Shown here: piece by piece, positions 8,616 through 17,846 of the stretch
Numbering within the stretch: the stretch's first letter is position 1
Layout: each line of letters starts with the position of its first letter
From: CAYPHA01 sp964410215
GTDB lineage: Bacteria; Calditrichota; Calditrichia; Calditrichales; CAYPHA01
Reading direction: 5' to 3'
Length of the DNA stretch: 64,000 bases
NCBI GenBank assembly: GCA_964410215.1
Contig: CAYPHA010000010.1
Location: 29,633-93,632 of the forward strand
Notes under the pieces: generated by a model
What the model was told of the DNA's origin: nothing
The model's input: the letters and a program-made list of their open reading frames with translations, nothing else
Database searches by the model: none
Translations under genes and position numbers: made by a program

Positions 8616-10640
8616 ATGAAAGCAATTCTTAAATCGTTAATAGCCGAATCCAGGCATCTTCTGATCATTTTCCTCTCTCTTGCCTTTATTATGATTACCA
8701 GCGCCCTGCTCGAATTGAACCAGAGCAAGAAAGAACTTCTGATGCTCATGAACAATCAATCTCATGCTCTCCTTGAATCAATATCAACCGCTTCCAGAAA
8801 TCTGCTTTATACCAGCAGCCTATTCCAGGAGAGTTACAACGAGCGTCTTTTAAATACAGCCGACATCATTCGGAACCTTTTTGAAGAAGGGGTCATAAAC
8901 AATGCCCGTCTGAATGCAATTGCCGGTAGAAATGAACACCTCGCTATAACTATTTATAACGAACAGGGTATGCCGATCATGAGCAGCTCCACCATGGACA
9001 CATCTGTAGCTGACGACCCGACAATACGATCTGACCTTAATAAATTTCGTGTGCAAAATGATCTGGACACGCTGATTATCGGTTTAAAACCGGAAGGAAC
9101 ATCCGGCGAATTCAGTTATTCGGTGGCTGTCGCCGGCAGTAACCGCAATATTATTTATGTAAGGAGCGGAGCGTCTCCACTCATTGAAGCCAGAAAGCGA
9201 AGCGGATTCGGCGTACTGCTGAGGACCATCGTGCAAGACAATCCGCAGCTTGTGTACGCTTGCCTCCAGGATACGAACGCCATCCTGGCTGCCTCGGGAA
9301 ATGTTCGTCAATTAGAACCTCTGCTGTCATCCCCCTTCCTGGAAAGCGCGTTGACGGCTGACCGGTTCAATACGCGCCAGGTTGTTTTTGATTCAATCAG
9401 GGTTTTTGAGGCCGTGATTCCCTTCGGTTTTGAAAATAACAGCATAGGCTTGTTCAGGGTCGGTTTATCGCTTGAACCATTACAGGAAATAAACCGTCGT
9501 ATTTACAGGAGAATCGCTTTAATCAGCTTCATCCTGCTGGTAATGGGTTCATTAATATTCGCTTACATTTTTGCACGGCAACGCTTCGATATAACCCGGC
9601 AGCGGCTTGATCTTGTAGAAACATATTCCGGCAATATCATTGAAAATGTGAGCGATGCCATCATTGTTTTTAACAGTAAAAGCGGTATTCAGCTCTTCAA
9701 CCGCTCCTCCGAAAAAATTTTCGCTGTTTCCTTTCAGGATATGGAAGGTAAAAACATTGATTATCTGTTTGAGAAATATAATTGTCACCATTTATTGAAA
9801 CAGAAAACCGGAATTGAACAAATGGAATGCCGGATTAACGGAACGTTACGATTCTTACTTGTATCAAAGACGGGTTTCAAAGACGAAAACGGCCTGGAAA
9901 ATTCGATTCTTGTGCTGCGGGATTTAACGGAAATTCGTCTCCTGGAGGACCAACTCAACAGAAAAGAACGCATCACCGCCATGGGTGAGCTCGCTGCCGG
10001 CGTCGCTCATGAAATACGCAACCCCCTGAATTCGATCAGTACAATTATTCAACAACTCGACCGGGATTTCGAACCGGTATCCGACAGTGATGATTATCAT
10101 GAACTGGCCCAAATCGTCGTATCAGAAGTAAAACGCATCGATCGCACCGTTCAGGATTTTCTCCAGTTTACAAGCCCTTCATCTCTCAATCTGCAGACGC
10201 TCTATCTTCGTGATCTGTTGCACCAGATCGAGTTGCAGTTTTCCCGTCTTTTAACACAGAGCAACATCACCCTTTCCATTAAAACCGACTGGGATGGCCC
10301 GGTAACCTGGGATTTGGAAAAAGTGAAACAGGTATTCGTCAACCTCATAAAAAATGCCATTGACGCCCTGGATTCCCGGGAGAATGCGGCCATTTCGATT
10401 CAAACCCGGAAAACAACTGCAGAGGCAATCGAAATCGTGATTGCCGATAGTGGTCCGGGCATTCCCGAAGACATTATTAAACGGATATTTAATCTTTATT
10501 TTACAACGAAGTCGTCCGGGACCGGTATTGGTCTGAGCATTGTGCAGAAAATTATCGACATGCACGGCGGCACTATTCAGGTGCACTCCGAAAAGAATAA
10601 CGGCACGCGTTTTACTATCACATTACCTGTTAATTCTTAA
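8616..10640 (+). CDS. membrane sensor histidine kinase, NtrB-like with PAS domain
   Basis: 674 residues. A first membrane helix (about residues 9-30) and a second (about 303-321) flank a periplasmic sensor region of about 270 residues that I cannot assign to a named sensor fold. The cytosolic part has a PAS domain (about 335-440), a HisKA domain with HEIRNPLNS (phospho-acceptor His near 465) and a HATPase domain with an N box containing LIKNAIDAL near 573 and G boxes DSGPGI and GTGIGLSI. It presumably phosphorylates the NtrC-type regulator at 12069-13451, separated only by the barrel gene. ATG at 8616 is used; an in-frame GTG two codons earlier is possible. The signal is unknown, but the neighbourhood suggests envelope or redox stress. 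Confidence 0.92.
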   Translation: MKAILKSLIAESRHLLIIFLSLAFIMITSALLELNQSKKELLMLMNNQSHALLESISTASRNLLYTSSLFQESYNERLLNTADIIRNLFEEGVINNARLNAIAGRNEHLAITIYNEQGMPIMSSSTMDTSVADDPTIRSDLNKFRVQNDLDTLIIGLKPEGTSGEFSYSVAVAGSNRNIIYVRSGASPLIEARKRSGFGVLLRTIVQDNPQLVYACLQDTNAILAASGNVRQLEPLLSSPFLESALTADRFNTRQVVFDSIRVFEAVIPFGFENNSIGLFRVGLSLEPLQEINRRIYRRIALISFILLVMGSLIFAYIFARQRFDITRQRLDLVETYSGNIIENVSDAIIVFNSKSGIQLFNRSSEKIFAVSFQDMEGKNIDYLFEKYNCHHLLKQKTGIEQMECRINGTLRFLLVSKTGFKDENGLENSILVLRDLTEIRLLEDQLNRKERITAMGELAAGVAHEIRNPLNSISTIIQQLDRDFEPVSDSDDYHELAQIVVSEVKRIDRTVQDFLQFTSPSSLNLQTLYLRDLLHQIELQFSRLLTQSNITLSIKTDWDGPVTWDLEKVKQVFVNLIKNAIDALDSRENAAISIQTRKTTAEAIEIVIADSGPGIPEDIIKRIFNLYFTTKSSGTGIGLSIVQKIIDMHGGTIQVHSEKNNGTRFTITLPVNS

Positions 10641-10699
10641 ATTCTGCATCATAACAATCGAGAGGCTTTGACTTTGTTTACCGTAGTTAAGCTTAAATT

Positions 10700-10738
10700 C
10701 TCGACCAAAAAAGTAACATGCTCGACATTTCGGTCGAA
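10700..10738 (+). promoter_or_regulatory. candidate activator-binding element (copy 1 of a shared 39-bp element)
   Basis: CTCGACC at 10700-10706, fifteen bases, TCGACAT at 10722-10728, six bases, then CGAA at 10735-10738. The second half is an inverted repeat, TCGAC-ATTTCG-GTCGA. The same words at the same spacing recur at 20526-20564. It lies about 100 bp upstream of a sigma-54-like promoter, the usual position for an NtrC-family activator. Confidence 0.6.
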
Positions 10739-10799
10739 AATCATGGAATCATTCCTGGTAAAACGGTGTAAAGCGGCCAGTCTCAGGCCTGCTATACGT

Positions 10800-10816
10800 T
10801 TGGCATATTTCTTGTA
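10800..10816 (+). promoter_or_regulatory. sigma-54-like promoter of the barrel/regulator genes
   Basis: TTTGGCATATTTCTTGT: GG and the -12 dinucleotide are ten bases apart, with GT instead of GC, the same deviation as upstream of the heat-shock gene. The transcript would begin near 10827, about 34 nt before the ATG at 10861. Confidence 0.6.
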
Positions 10817-10860
10817 GATCAGAAATGTAATAGTATATGTTAAACGACAGGAACCTGGAG

Positions 10861-12054
10861 ATGAGGACCGTAGCATTTTTTATTTTTATGATATTTTTTG
10901 GATTTCATACTGTTTCAGGTCAGTTCAGCATCGATGTAACTATGAACTCATATTATGATGACAACCTGTACCGGTCTCCAAGTGCTGAAAAAGATCTGTT
11001 CACGAACTTTGGACTGGCCCTTGAATATGAATTAGCGCATTCAAACCTGACCCTGACCTATTCTCCGGATTTCTATTTATTTAATGAGAATACAATCCGG
11101 AATTTTTCACTGCATGGTTTCGATGCAGACTATTTCAGATCATTTCAGTCTGGAAAGATATACGTTTTCGCCGGTGCCGGAACGACATACCGTCTAAATA
11201 AAACAGATTATAATTTTTATAACTACAATCAGGTTTCCGCCTATCTCAACGCACGGTTTAACCTATCCTATTTTTTCCTGAGATTAGGTTACAATTATCG
11301 GTACCGGTATTATCCCAACTTCAGTGATATTTCCAATTCGATTCACCAGTTTTTCATTCAGTTGAACCGGTCGTTGCCCACTAAAACAACGTTTATTCTG
11401 GAAGCCGGATTGGGTAATAAACGATTTGCTCAATATGAGTCCGTTACTGCAATTTTACAGACTTATGATGCCACGGGCGGACACCAAGGCAAGGGCAGAA
11501 GAAATGAGGCAACAGGTATGGACAGCATGTACTACCTGGTTTCGGAGAATATTTCACCGCCCAGCATTGCTCAGGCATCCTTATTATGGCGTATCACACA
11601 GTCACTGCATCCCAGGCTCGGCATGTACGTTGAATACCGAAAACAAATGAGTCTTACTGATGATACGCAGTTTACAAATTTAAACACGTATCTTCAGGAC
11701 GAAGAACTGTTCGATGATCCGTTCAGCTATGAGAGCGATAGGATCGGTGCCCGATTGACCTGGCTGATGCCCTGGTCTACAAAACTCATTACCGGGTATC
11801 AATACACTTCCAAGGAATATATCAGTGAGCAGGCCTATATATCGGAGACGGATACACTTGCTGCAGGCGGAATCCGCAAAGACCGGCTGAGCAGTGCTTA
11901 TCTGACTCTTGTAAAAACATTTAGGCCCGACAATTCCTGGTTTGAGCTTATCGAGGTACCTTTTCGGTTTAATATGATCAGAAACCGATCAAACAGCTAT
12001 TGGTATGAATACGATAACAAACTGATCAGTGCCGGAGTACAATTCAGGTTTTAA
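10861..12054 (+). CDS. outer-membrane beta-barrel protein of unknown function
   Basis: 397 residues. An N-terminal signal peptide (about residues 1-20, ending near VSGQ) is followed by alternating polar/aromatic strands rich in Tyr and Phe, and the chain ends in VQFRF, an aromatic C-terminus typical of outer-membrane barrels. No family is recognised. The start at 10861 is chosen over 10837 because AGGA sits eight bases upstream and a signal peptide begins there. The gene sits between the histidine kinase and its likely response regulator, behind a sigma-54-like promoter with a shared upstream element, so it is probably a target of that system as well as its partner. It could be a porin, or an outer-membrane component of the nearby cytochrome pathway. 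Confidence 0.78.
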   Translation: MRTVAFFIFMIFFGFHTVSGQFSIDVTMNSYYDDNLYRSPSAEKDLFTNFGLALEYELAHSNLTLTYSPDFYLFNENTIRNFSLHGFDADYFRSFQSGKIYVFAGAGTTYRLNKTDYNFYNYNQVSAYLNARFNLSYFFLRLGYNYRYRYYPNFSDISNSIHQFFIQLNRSLPTKTTFILEAGLGNKRFAQYESVTAILQTYDATGGHQGKGRRNEATGMDSMYYLVSENISPPSIAQASLLWRITQSLHPRLGMYVEYRKQMSLTDDTQFTNLNTYLQDEELFDDPFSYESDRIGARLTWLMPWSTKLITGYQYTSKEYISEQAYISETDTLAAGGIRKDRLSSAYLTLVKTFRPDNSWFELIEVPFRFNMIRNRSNSYWYEYDNKLISAGVQFRF

Positions 12055-12068
12055 TGGAGCATTTGCTT

Positions 12069-13451
12069 ATGTCTGAATTCAGAGTTTTGTTGATCGATGA
12101 TGAACCTGCCCAGTTGACGTCTATAAAGTCTTTTTTAAAACGGCGTGGATTGCAGGTATTTGCAGCGCAATCCGGTTCCGAGGGCATCAGGATTGTAAAG
12201 CAGGGAAATCTCGATCTTGTTTTGTCAGATTTCAGAATGCCGGACAAAAGCGGCCTGGAAGTTCTGCGTGAAATCAAACAGTACAATCCCGAAATTCCCG
12301 TCGTTATCCTGACGGCTTTCAGCCGGATTGAAGATGCCGTGCTGGTTATGAAAGAGGGTGCTTTTGATTATTTAACAAAACCGCTGGATCTGGATAATCT
12401 TGAGTTTTTGATTAAACGTGTGCGGGAACATAATCATCTCATATCAGAAAATAAGTTGCTCAGAGAGCAGTTGCAGGAACGGTACCGGTTTGATTCGATC
12501 ATCTCACACAGCGGCGCCATGGAGCAGGTTCTCAACACAGCCGGGCGGGTGGCCAAAAGCAAGGCGACTGTTTTAATCCGCGGAGAAAGCGGTACGGGTA
12601 AAGAGCTTATTGCCAGGGCCATTCACTTTGCCAGTGACCGGCATATTCAACCGATCATAACGGTAAACTGCGCGGCACTCTCGGAGAACCTTCTTGAAAG
12701 TGAGCTGTTTGGACATGAAAAAGGCGCTTTCACTGGTGCTTCCGGTCAGCGCATCGGCCGCTTCGAGCTGGCCGACGGAGGTACGCTTTTTATCGATGAA
12801 GTTGGTGACATTGCCCCTCAGACACAGGTCAAATTATTAAGAGCACTTCAGTTTGGCGAATTCGAACGCGTGGGCGGTTCGCAGACGTTGAAGGTGGATG
12901 TGCGGGTCTTAGCGGCAACAAACCGTGACCTGGAAGCCATGATTGCACAAAATCTGTTTCGTGAAGACCTGTATTACCGGCTCAATGTCGTTTCGATCAC
13001 GATTCCCCCTCTCAACGAAAGAAAATCCGATATTCCTCTGCTTATACGTCATTTTATCACAAAATACGCAACAGAAAACAGCAAGACAATTTCGGGGATA
13101 AGCAAGGAAGCACAGGATTACCTTATGCGTTACCATTTCCCGGGCAACATAAGGGAACTGGAAAATATCATTGAGCGTGCCGTCGTTCTGGCCCGTGATG
13201 ACATAATCACGACGGATGATCTTCCGGACGGACTGACGGTTCGGACGGAGAAAGGCATTCTGGATCCTCATAACCTGAACGATACGTATCAGGAAAAAAT
13301 CAGTGCGTTTGAAACCGGGATGATCCAGCATGCCCTTGAACAGAAGCGTGGAAATCAGAGTCAGGCGGCAAAATTACTGGGCATCTCGGAACGGCACCTG
13401 CGTTCCAGAATGCAAAAACTACAGATCGTAAATACAATAAAAAACAGCTAG
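12069..13451 (+). CDS. sigma-54-dependent response regulator, NtrC family
   Basis: 460 residues in three domains. The receiver domain has the acidic pair in LLIDDEP and phospho-acceptor Asp in LVLSDFRMP at residue 54. The AAA+ domain has Walker A GESGTGKE near 171, the sigma-54-contacting loop GAFTGA near 218 and Walker B GTLFIDEVGD. The C-terminal Fis-type helix-turn-helix is NQSQAAKLLGISERHLR. The start at 12069 has GGAG nine bases upstream and puts the Asp at 54 as in NtrC; an ATG at 12054 overlapping the barrel stop is the alternative. It should activate sigma-54 promoters such as those at 10800 and 20613 and thus may control its own synthesis. It converges with the oxidoreductase gene with only 12 nt between. 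Confidence 0.95.
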   Translation: MSEFRVLLIDDEPAQLTSIKSFLKRRGLQVFAAQSGSEGIRIVKQGNLDLVLSDFRMPDKSGLEVLREIKQYNPEIPVVILTAFSRIEDAVLVMKEGAFDYLTKPLDLDNLEFLIKRVREHNHLISENKLLREQLQERYRFDSIISHSGAMEQVLNTAGRVAKSKATVLIRGESGTGKELIARAIHFASDRHIQPIITVNCAALSENLLESELFGHEKGAFTGASGQRIGRFELADGGTLFIDEVGDIAPQTQVKLLRALQFGEFERVGGSQTLKVDVRVLAATNRDLEAMIAQNLFREDLYYRLNVVSITIPPLNERKSDIPLLIRHFITKYATENSKTISGISKEAQDYLMRYHFPGNIRELENIIERAVVLARDDIITTDDLPDGLTVRTEKGILDPHNLNDTYQEKISAFETGMIQHALEQKRGNQSQAAKLLGISERHLRSRMQKLQIVNTIKNS

Positions 13452-13463
13452 ATATCACAGTTA

Positions 13464-14756
13464 TTAACCACCGAAACGTATCCCGCTTTCATGCAGCAGT
13501 TTATAGGGGGGTTCCCCCCCGGCAAATATAAATATATAATCGTTTTCAATAACCTCTTCGCGCCCTGAATCATCCAGATGCACATGCGTATCCTTAATTT
13601 CTTTGACGGTCGAATTAAAAAGAATTTTGATTTTATCGTTTTTCGACAAATCTGTTATACGCATTTGATTTTTTTGTTTGATCCGGAAAAAGCGATCTTT
13701 CCGGTATGACAACGTAACCGTATTTCCTTTCTGAAGGGCAAGCCCATGCGCGGCTTCAATGGCACTGTCTCCGCCTCCGACAATCAGAATTTTTTCATTC
13801 TGATACATGATGGTATCGATCAGTTTATACATCACCTTTGCTTTATCTTCTCCTTTTACACCTAATTTTCTGGGCGTTCCCCTCCGTCCCAGGGCCAGAA
13901 CGACATTTTTAGCACGATAGTCCGCTTTTGACGTTTCCAGCCGAAAGTTTCCGTTCTCACGAATTACACCGGTTAATCGTGTATGGGTATTCACATTCAT
14001 TCCATATTCTTTATAAATATGTTCCCAGATCTCAAGGAGTTGTTCCTTCCGGTAATCTGATTTATCAAGCGTCCCATAAAGGGGCAATTCAACAGGCTGT
14101 GTCATTACCAGCTTCTTTCGCGGATACTGGAGGATTGTTCCGCCAATGTCGTACTGGTCAATCATACAATACGACAGACCTTTTTCTTTCGCGTAAAGCG
14201 CCGCACTTATACCGGCAGGACCCGCGCCGACAATTACGACATCATAACTGTCGTTTTTTATTGATCGATCCAGTTTCTTCTCGATGGCCTTCATCACCAT
14301 TTTCCCCTGCTCGATCGCATTCCTTATTAACGCGATTCCCGTTACCTCACCCGCCAGATAAATGCCGGGGACAGACGTTTCATTCGTTTCTGAGAGTAAC
14401 GGAAGGTCCGTTCTCTTCTTCAGATCCCCAAGACCAATGGTAATTCCCTCCACCGGACAGGCTTCTGCACAAAGCCCATGCCCCACACATTTCATTCCAT
14501 TGATAATAGTTGCCTTTCCACTGACAATTCCGAGAACATCGCCTTCCGGACAAGCCCGAACACAAGCGCCGCATCCGATACATATGTACGGATCAATTTT
14601 TGGATGCTGTGAAAGCGGTTTATCAGCCCCCAGCCTTCTGCTTTCATCATAGGCGGTTTTGTCCGCCTTCTGCTGCCTGCGCGCTTTCAGAAAGAAGGGA
14701 AGGAAAATCAAGAAAGCAACTGTGAGCGTTATAATCCAGATAAATATCGATTCCAT
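13464..14756 (-). CDS. membrane-anchored ferredoxin / FAD-NAD(P) oxidoreductase
   Basis: 430 residues. A membrane helix (about residues 4-23) anchors a di-cluster ferredoxin domain: first motif C59-x2-C62-x2-C65-x3-C69, second motif C90-x2-H93-x2-C96-x3-C100, in which His replaces one Cys. Then comes a thioredoxin-reductase-like flavoprotein with VGAGPAG (FAD) near 170-180 and VGGGDSA (NAD(P)H) in the middle, but without the CxxC redox pair of true thioredoxin reductases. It is the last gene of the operon cytochrome b, 20-heme, 19-heme, barrel, oxidoreductase. The likely role is moving electrons between NAD(P)H or ferredoxin and the membrane cytochromes. Direction and partner are inference. 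The start lies 14 nt downstream of the barrel stop. Confidence 0.85.
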   Translation of the reverse strand: MESIFIWIITLTVAFLIFLPFFLKARRQQKADKTAYDESRRLGADKPLSQHPKIDPYICIGCGACVRACPEGDVLGIVSGKATIINGMKCVGHGLCAEACPVEGITIGLGDLKKRTDLPLLSETNETSVPGIYLAGEVTGIALIRNAIEQGKMVMKAIEKKLDRSIKNDSYDVVIVGAGPAGISAALYAKEKGLSYCMIDQYDIGGTILQYPRKKLVMTQPVELPLYGTLDKSDYRKEQLLEIWEHIYKEYGMNVNTHTRLTGVIRENGNFRLETSKADYRAKNVVLALGRRGTPRKLGVKGEDKAKVMYKLIDTIMYQNEKILIVGGGDSAIEAAHGLALQKGNTVTLSYRKDRFFRIKQKNQMRITDLSKNDKIKILFNSTVKEIKDTHVHLDDSGREEVIENDYIFIFAGGEPPYKLLHESGIRFGG

Positions 14757-14770
14757 TTGCCCTTACCCTT

Positions 14771-16369
14771 CTAAAACCGGTACCCCAGTTCCATTCTCAA
14801 ACGGTTACCTCCAAAAGAATCCCCCCAGTCATACTGGGCTTCCCAGCTAAGATACCAATGACTCCACATATACATGTCCGATCCGACCTGTACCCAGTAA
14901 TTTTCGATACGTCGATTTCTCCTATCCATTTCATATCTTAAAACACCATACGAAATATAAGCCCGGTGTCCCCCGCGAAACGATCTTAAAATCTTGAAAT
15001 TCGGATATAGTCCTCTGGCATAGTTTCCTGAAAATCCGTTAATTCTCAGCAGAACAGTCAACTGATGAAACGGATAATTACGCAAAGAAAGATTACCGCT
15101 CCAGGATACCGTATTTGGTGTTATCCCCTCCAGGCTCCTGAGGCCGATGCTCCAGTTTGAAGATAAAGCGGTATGCGGAGTAATATACAATCCAATCCTC
15201 GCCTGATTCCGGTAGGATTGATCGAACAGGCTGTCCGCGGTATTTCTGTACTCATAAGAATAATAGTTCCTGATCCGGCTCAGGCTAAGGTTTGTTTTGA
15301 TGTAATCCGAAATCCGGTATCTTCCCGATAAAAAAATTCGTGATATACTGATTACCTGATCTGTTTTATCTTTACGCCATTGCCGGTTGATATCCAGTTC
15401 CATGTTTTGATAAAGATTCCAGGTATTATGATTATAAAGCTGACCCTGTATATAAATAAACTCACGGCTTATTTCCGTTCCCCTATATTCTCCGGCAACA
15501 CTTAGTGTTGTTCGTGCCCTTACAGAAGCCTGACGCCCGTTCCCGAGCTGAATATAGCTCCCATATTTCTGAAGTTTTGTCTGAAATTCAGAGTAGTGCC
15601 ATTCCGGCTGGAAGCCCCCGAACACCCCCCAGTTTAAAGTGGTTGAAGGCTCATATTCAAAAGACACCCCATCAACATATCCAATGCCACTTATTTTAGA
15701 AGAAATCAACCGTCCTGCGCGATATTTGAAGGACGATTCCGGATCGTCATAGGATAGTGAGACCTCATAAATACGGTTCCTCAATTCACTTCCCTGAAAA
15801 GGTGCGTAACCTGAGCCCGTCCGGTCATGATACCTTGTCCTGGACCTTATGTTTATTGAAACATGATCCTTGATTGCATTCATAATTTTGAGATTCAGCC
15901 GAAAAGAAGGTTCCCTGTACTGAAACCGTTTTTCCTCATCGGTAAACTGATACCATTGAATTCGTGCCGTTCCCCGGACAGATGATGATGGAGAAGACCT
16001 TTTCTTTTCCGCTCTGAACGAAATGTTGCGCTTTCTGGTTTGCGTTTTAAAAATTTTATGTCCTTTTTCGGGAATATTAGTTACAGATACGGTATCACCC
16101 ACTTTAACCGGATTCGTACCCGTAATTTTTTTACAGGATGCTGAATGACGTGCCACATACACCACCTTCAGGAGGGTCTTATCATCTGTGTTGTCATGTA
16201 CTTCGAGAGTGTCTCCGACCGCCAAACCATCCAGCTCACCTCCATCAAGATAAACATGTTCGGTGGACACATATTTTACCCGGAGGATGTTTTTATCGTT
16301 TTGTCCTCGTAATTCCACAGCCAGCAGCAAAAAAACGATGATAAGAATGTAATTGTACCTAGCGATCAT
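14771..16369 (-). CDS. outer-membrane barrel with N-terminal SH3-like domain
   Basis: 532 residues. Signal peptide of about 22 residues ending near LRGQ, then a roughly 70-residue beta domain with VYLDGGELDGLAVGDTLEV, a pattern seen in SH3-like periplasmic domains. A basic linker follows (about 80-120), then about 400 residues of amphipathic strands ending in LGYRF. I chose ATG 16369, which has AGGAGAGG upstream and overlaps the 19-heme gene by 11 nt. The frame stays open to 16639, but that extension lies wholly inside the cytochrome gene and has no signal peptide. In context it is the candidate outer-membrane pore of a multiheme conduit; it lacks haem motifs itself. It belongs to no family I recognise. 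Confidence 0.8.
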   Translation of the reverse strand: MIARYNYILIIVFLLLAVELRGQNDKNILRVKYVSTEHVYLDGGELDGLAVGDTLEVHDNTDDKTLLKVVYVARHSASCKKITGTNPVKVGDTVSVTNIPEKGHKIFKTQTRKRNISFRAEKKRSSPSSSVRGTARIQWYQFTDEEKRFQYREPSFRLNLKIMNAIKDHVSINIRSRTRYHDRTGSGYAPFQGSELRNRIYEVSLSYDDPESSFKYRAGRLISSKISGIGYVDGVSFEYEPSTTLNWGVFGGFQPEWHYSEFQTKLQKYGSYIQLGNGRQASVRARTTLSVAGEYRGTEISREFIYIQGQLYNHNTWNLYQNMELDINRQWRKDKTDQVISISRIFLSGRYRISDYIKTNLSLSRIRNYYSYEYRNTADSLFDQSYRNQARIGLYITPHTALSSNWSIGLRSLEGITPNTVSWSGNLSLRNYPFHQLTVLLRINGFSGNYARGLYPNFKILRSFRGGHRAYISYGVLRYEMDRRNRRIENYWVQVGSDMYMWSHWYLSWEAQYDWGDSFGGNRLRMELGYRF

Positions 16370-17846
16370 CACCGCCAACCTCTCCTTCACCTGTCGGGTG
16401 ACAGATATAACAAGCCTGACTTTCATAGACGTAATCCGGTTCATCGCTGTGTTTACTATCGGTCTCAGAGCGTTCGTGACAATTGATACATTCAAAGCGT
16501 TTAAAATCATTTTGAGCGACATGACAATCCGAACACACATTCCACTCATTTCTGTGCTCGCCACTGTAAATTGGAAAGTACAGACCATCATGATCAAATA
16601 CCGAAGGCGTCCAGACGGACGTTGTATGGCAGGATTCACAGTTTATCGGGAACGCCGCTGCCTGATGATCCGGATTGGTTGTTGACGTATAGGCAACCTC
16701 ATGACAGGGATAACATTCTGTTGGGGTACCGCTGAATCCGGTCGAATGACACGCGCTGCATTCCACGGTTATATGCGCCCCGGTGAGAGTGAACTGGGTA
16801 ATGTTGTGATCGAAATTTTCACTTTCCCATGATGATGTTGTATGACAAACAGTACAATTTTGATCAAAATTGCCGGTTGCGTGATCAGGATTATCAGCTT
16901 CATTGTAGTCGTCTGCATGACACCCATAACATTCCCGCGGTAAGCCGGTGAGTTGATTATTCACATGACAATCTGTACAGAATATTCGTGTATGTGCCCC
17001 GGTTAGCGGAAAGCCCGATGCACTTAAGTGATCGAATTCAGCCTCCTCCCACAAGCGTGTATTATGACATGCTTCGCAATTGGTGGGAAATGCAAATTCA
17101 AAATGATCCGGGTTTTTTGCCACATTATATTCCTGTTCATGACAACTGTAACAATCAACTGACAATCCTTCGTAGATAGCGGAATGACAGGCCGTACATT
17201 CCAGACTTGCATGGCCTCCCTCCAGAGGGAATATCCGGCTGTGCTCGTAGATGGCCTGGTTCCAGTTCATCGAGTTGGGGAGGTGACAGTTTTCGCACGC
17301 AAAATCAAAGCCTGCCTTTCTATGCGATGGATTCAGTGTGGACATAAAATCATCCATGTGGCAGCCCTTGCATTCAACAGGCACCGTTTTATACTCCCTG
17401 CGTTGCTGCGCTTCGTGACAGGACTGGCAATCCAGAACTGCATGAGCACCCAGTAATGGGAATTGCGTCCCCATGTGCATCAGAAAATGTTCACTACGGT
17501 CTTCCCATCCGGCCGGCGAATGACACTCTTCACAACGATCGCCCATCTCACCTTTGTGGATATCAGAGTGACAATCAAGACAGGTTACGCCGATATGACT
17601 GAAAATCAGGTTTTCATGACATTCCCTGCAGTGAACCTGAGAATGGTTACCGTTCAGAGGGTATCCCGTATCCGCATGTCTGAAATCTATCTGGTCCACC
17701 GAAACCTGCCAGTTATCTGTCGTGTGACACTGTGAACAATCACGCTTAAAACCATCTCCGTGAGGCATTTGTATTTCCTGCCCGGAGAATATCAGGGGTA
17801 TACATAACAGGAGCAATAGAATAACCGCTTTTTTCAGGTATTTCAT
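16359..17846 (-). CDS. 19-heme secreted cytochrome c built of six tri-heme modules
   Basis: 495 residues with a signal peptide (about 1-22, ending near FSGQ) and 19 CXXCH haem-attachment motifs. After the first motif the chain consists of six tandem modules of about 70 residues, each with three CXXCH. A typical module starts FDH, continues with FPLTGAH and C-x2-CH, then a second CXXCH, NPDH, a third CXXCH, and a Trp. The extra conserved histidines (FDH, GxH, NPDH) could supply the distal axial ligands of three hemes. The start at 17846 has AAGGA upstream and overlaps the 20-heme stop as ATGA. It should act in the periplasm or at the outer membrane, between the cytochrome b and the barrel. Multiheme c family is certain; exact orthology is not. 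Confidence 0.95.
   Translation of the reverse strand: MKYLKKAVILLLLLCIPLIFSGQEIQMPHGDGFKRDCSQCHTTDNWQVSVDQIDFRHADTGYPLNGNHSQVHCRECHENLIFSHIGVTCLDCHSDIHKGEMGDRCEECHSPAGWEDRSEHFLMHMGTQFPLLGAHAVLDCQSCHEAQQRREYKTVPVECKGCHMDDFMSTLNPSHRKAGFDFACENCHLPNSMNWNQAIYEHSRIFPLEGGHASLECTACHSAIYEGLSVDCYSCHEQEYNVAKNPDHFEFAFPTNCEACHNTRLWEEAEFDHLSASGFPLTGAHTRIFCTDCHVNNQLTGLPRECYGCHADDYNEADNPDHATGNFDQNCTVCHTTSSWESENFDHNITQFTLTGAHITVECSACHSTGFSGTPTECYPCHEVAYTSTTNPDHQAAAFPINCESCHTTSVWTPSVFDHDGLYFPIYSGEHRNEWNVCSDCHVAQNDFKRFECINCHERSETDSKHSDEPDYVYESQACYICHPTGEGEVGGDDR

Noticed and set aside
16370..16639. Ninety-codon extension of the barrel gene upstream of 16369
   Set aside because: It lies wholly inside the 19-heme cytochrome in another frame. 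The signal peptide and ribosome-binding site are at 16369.
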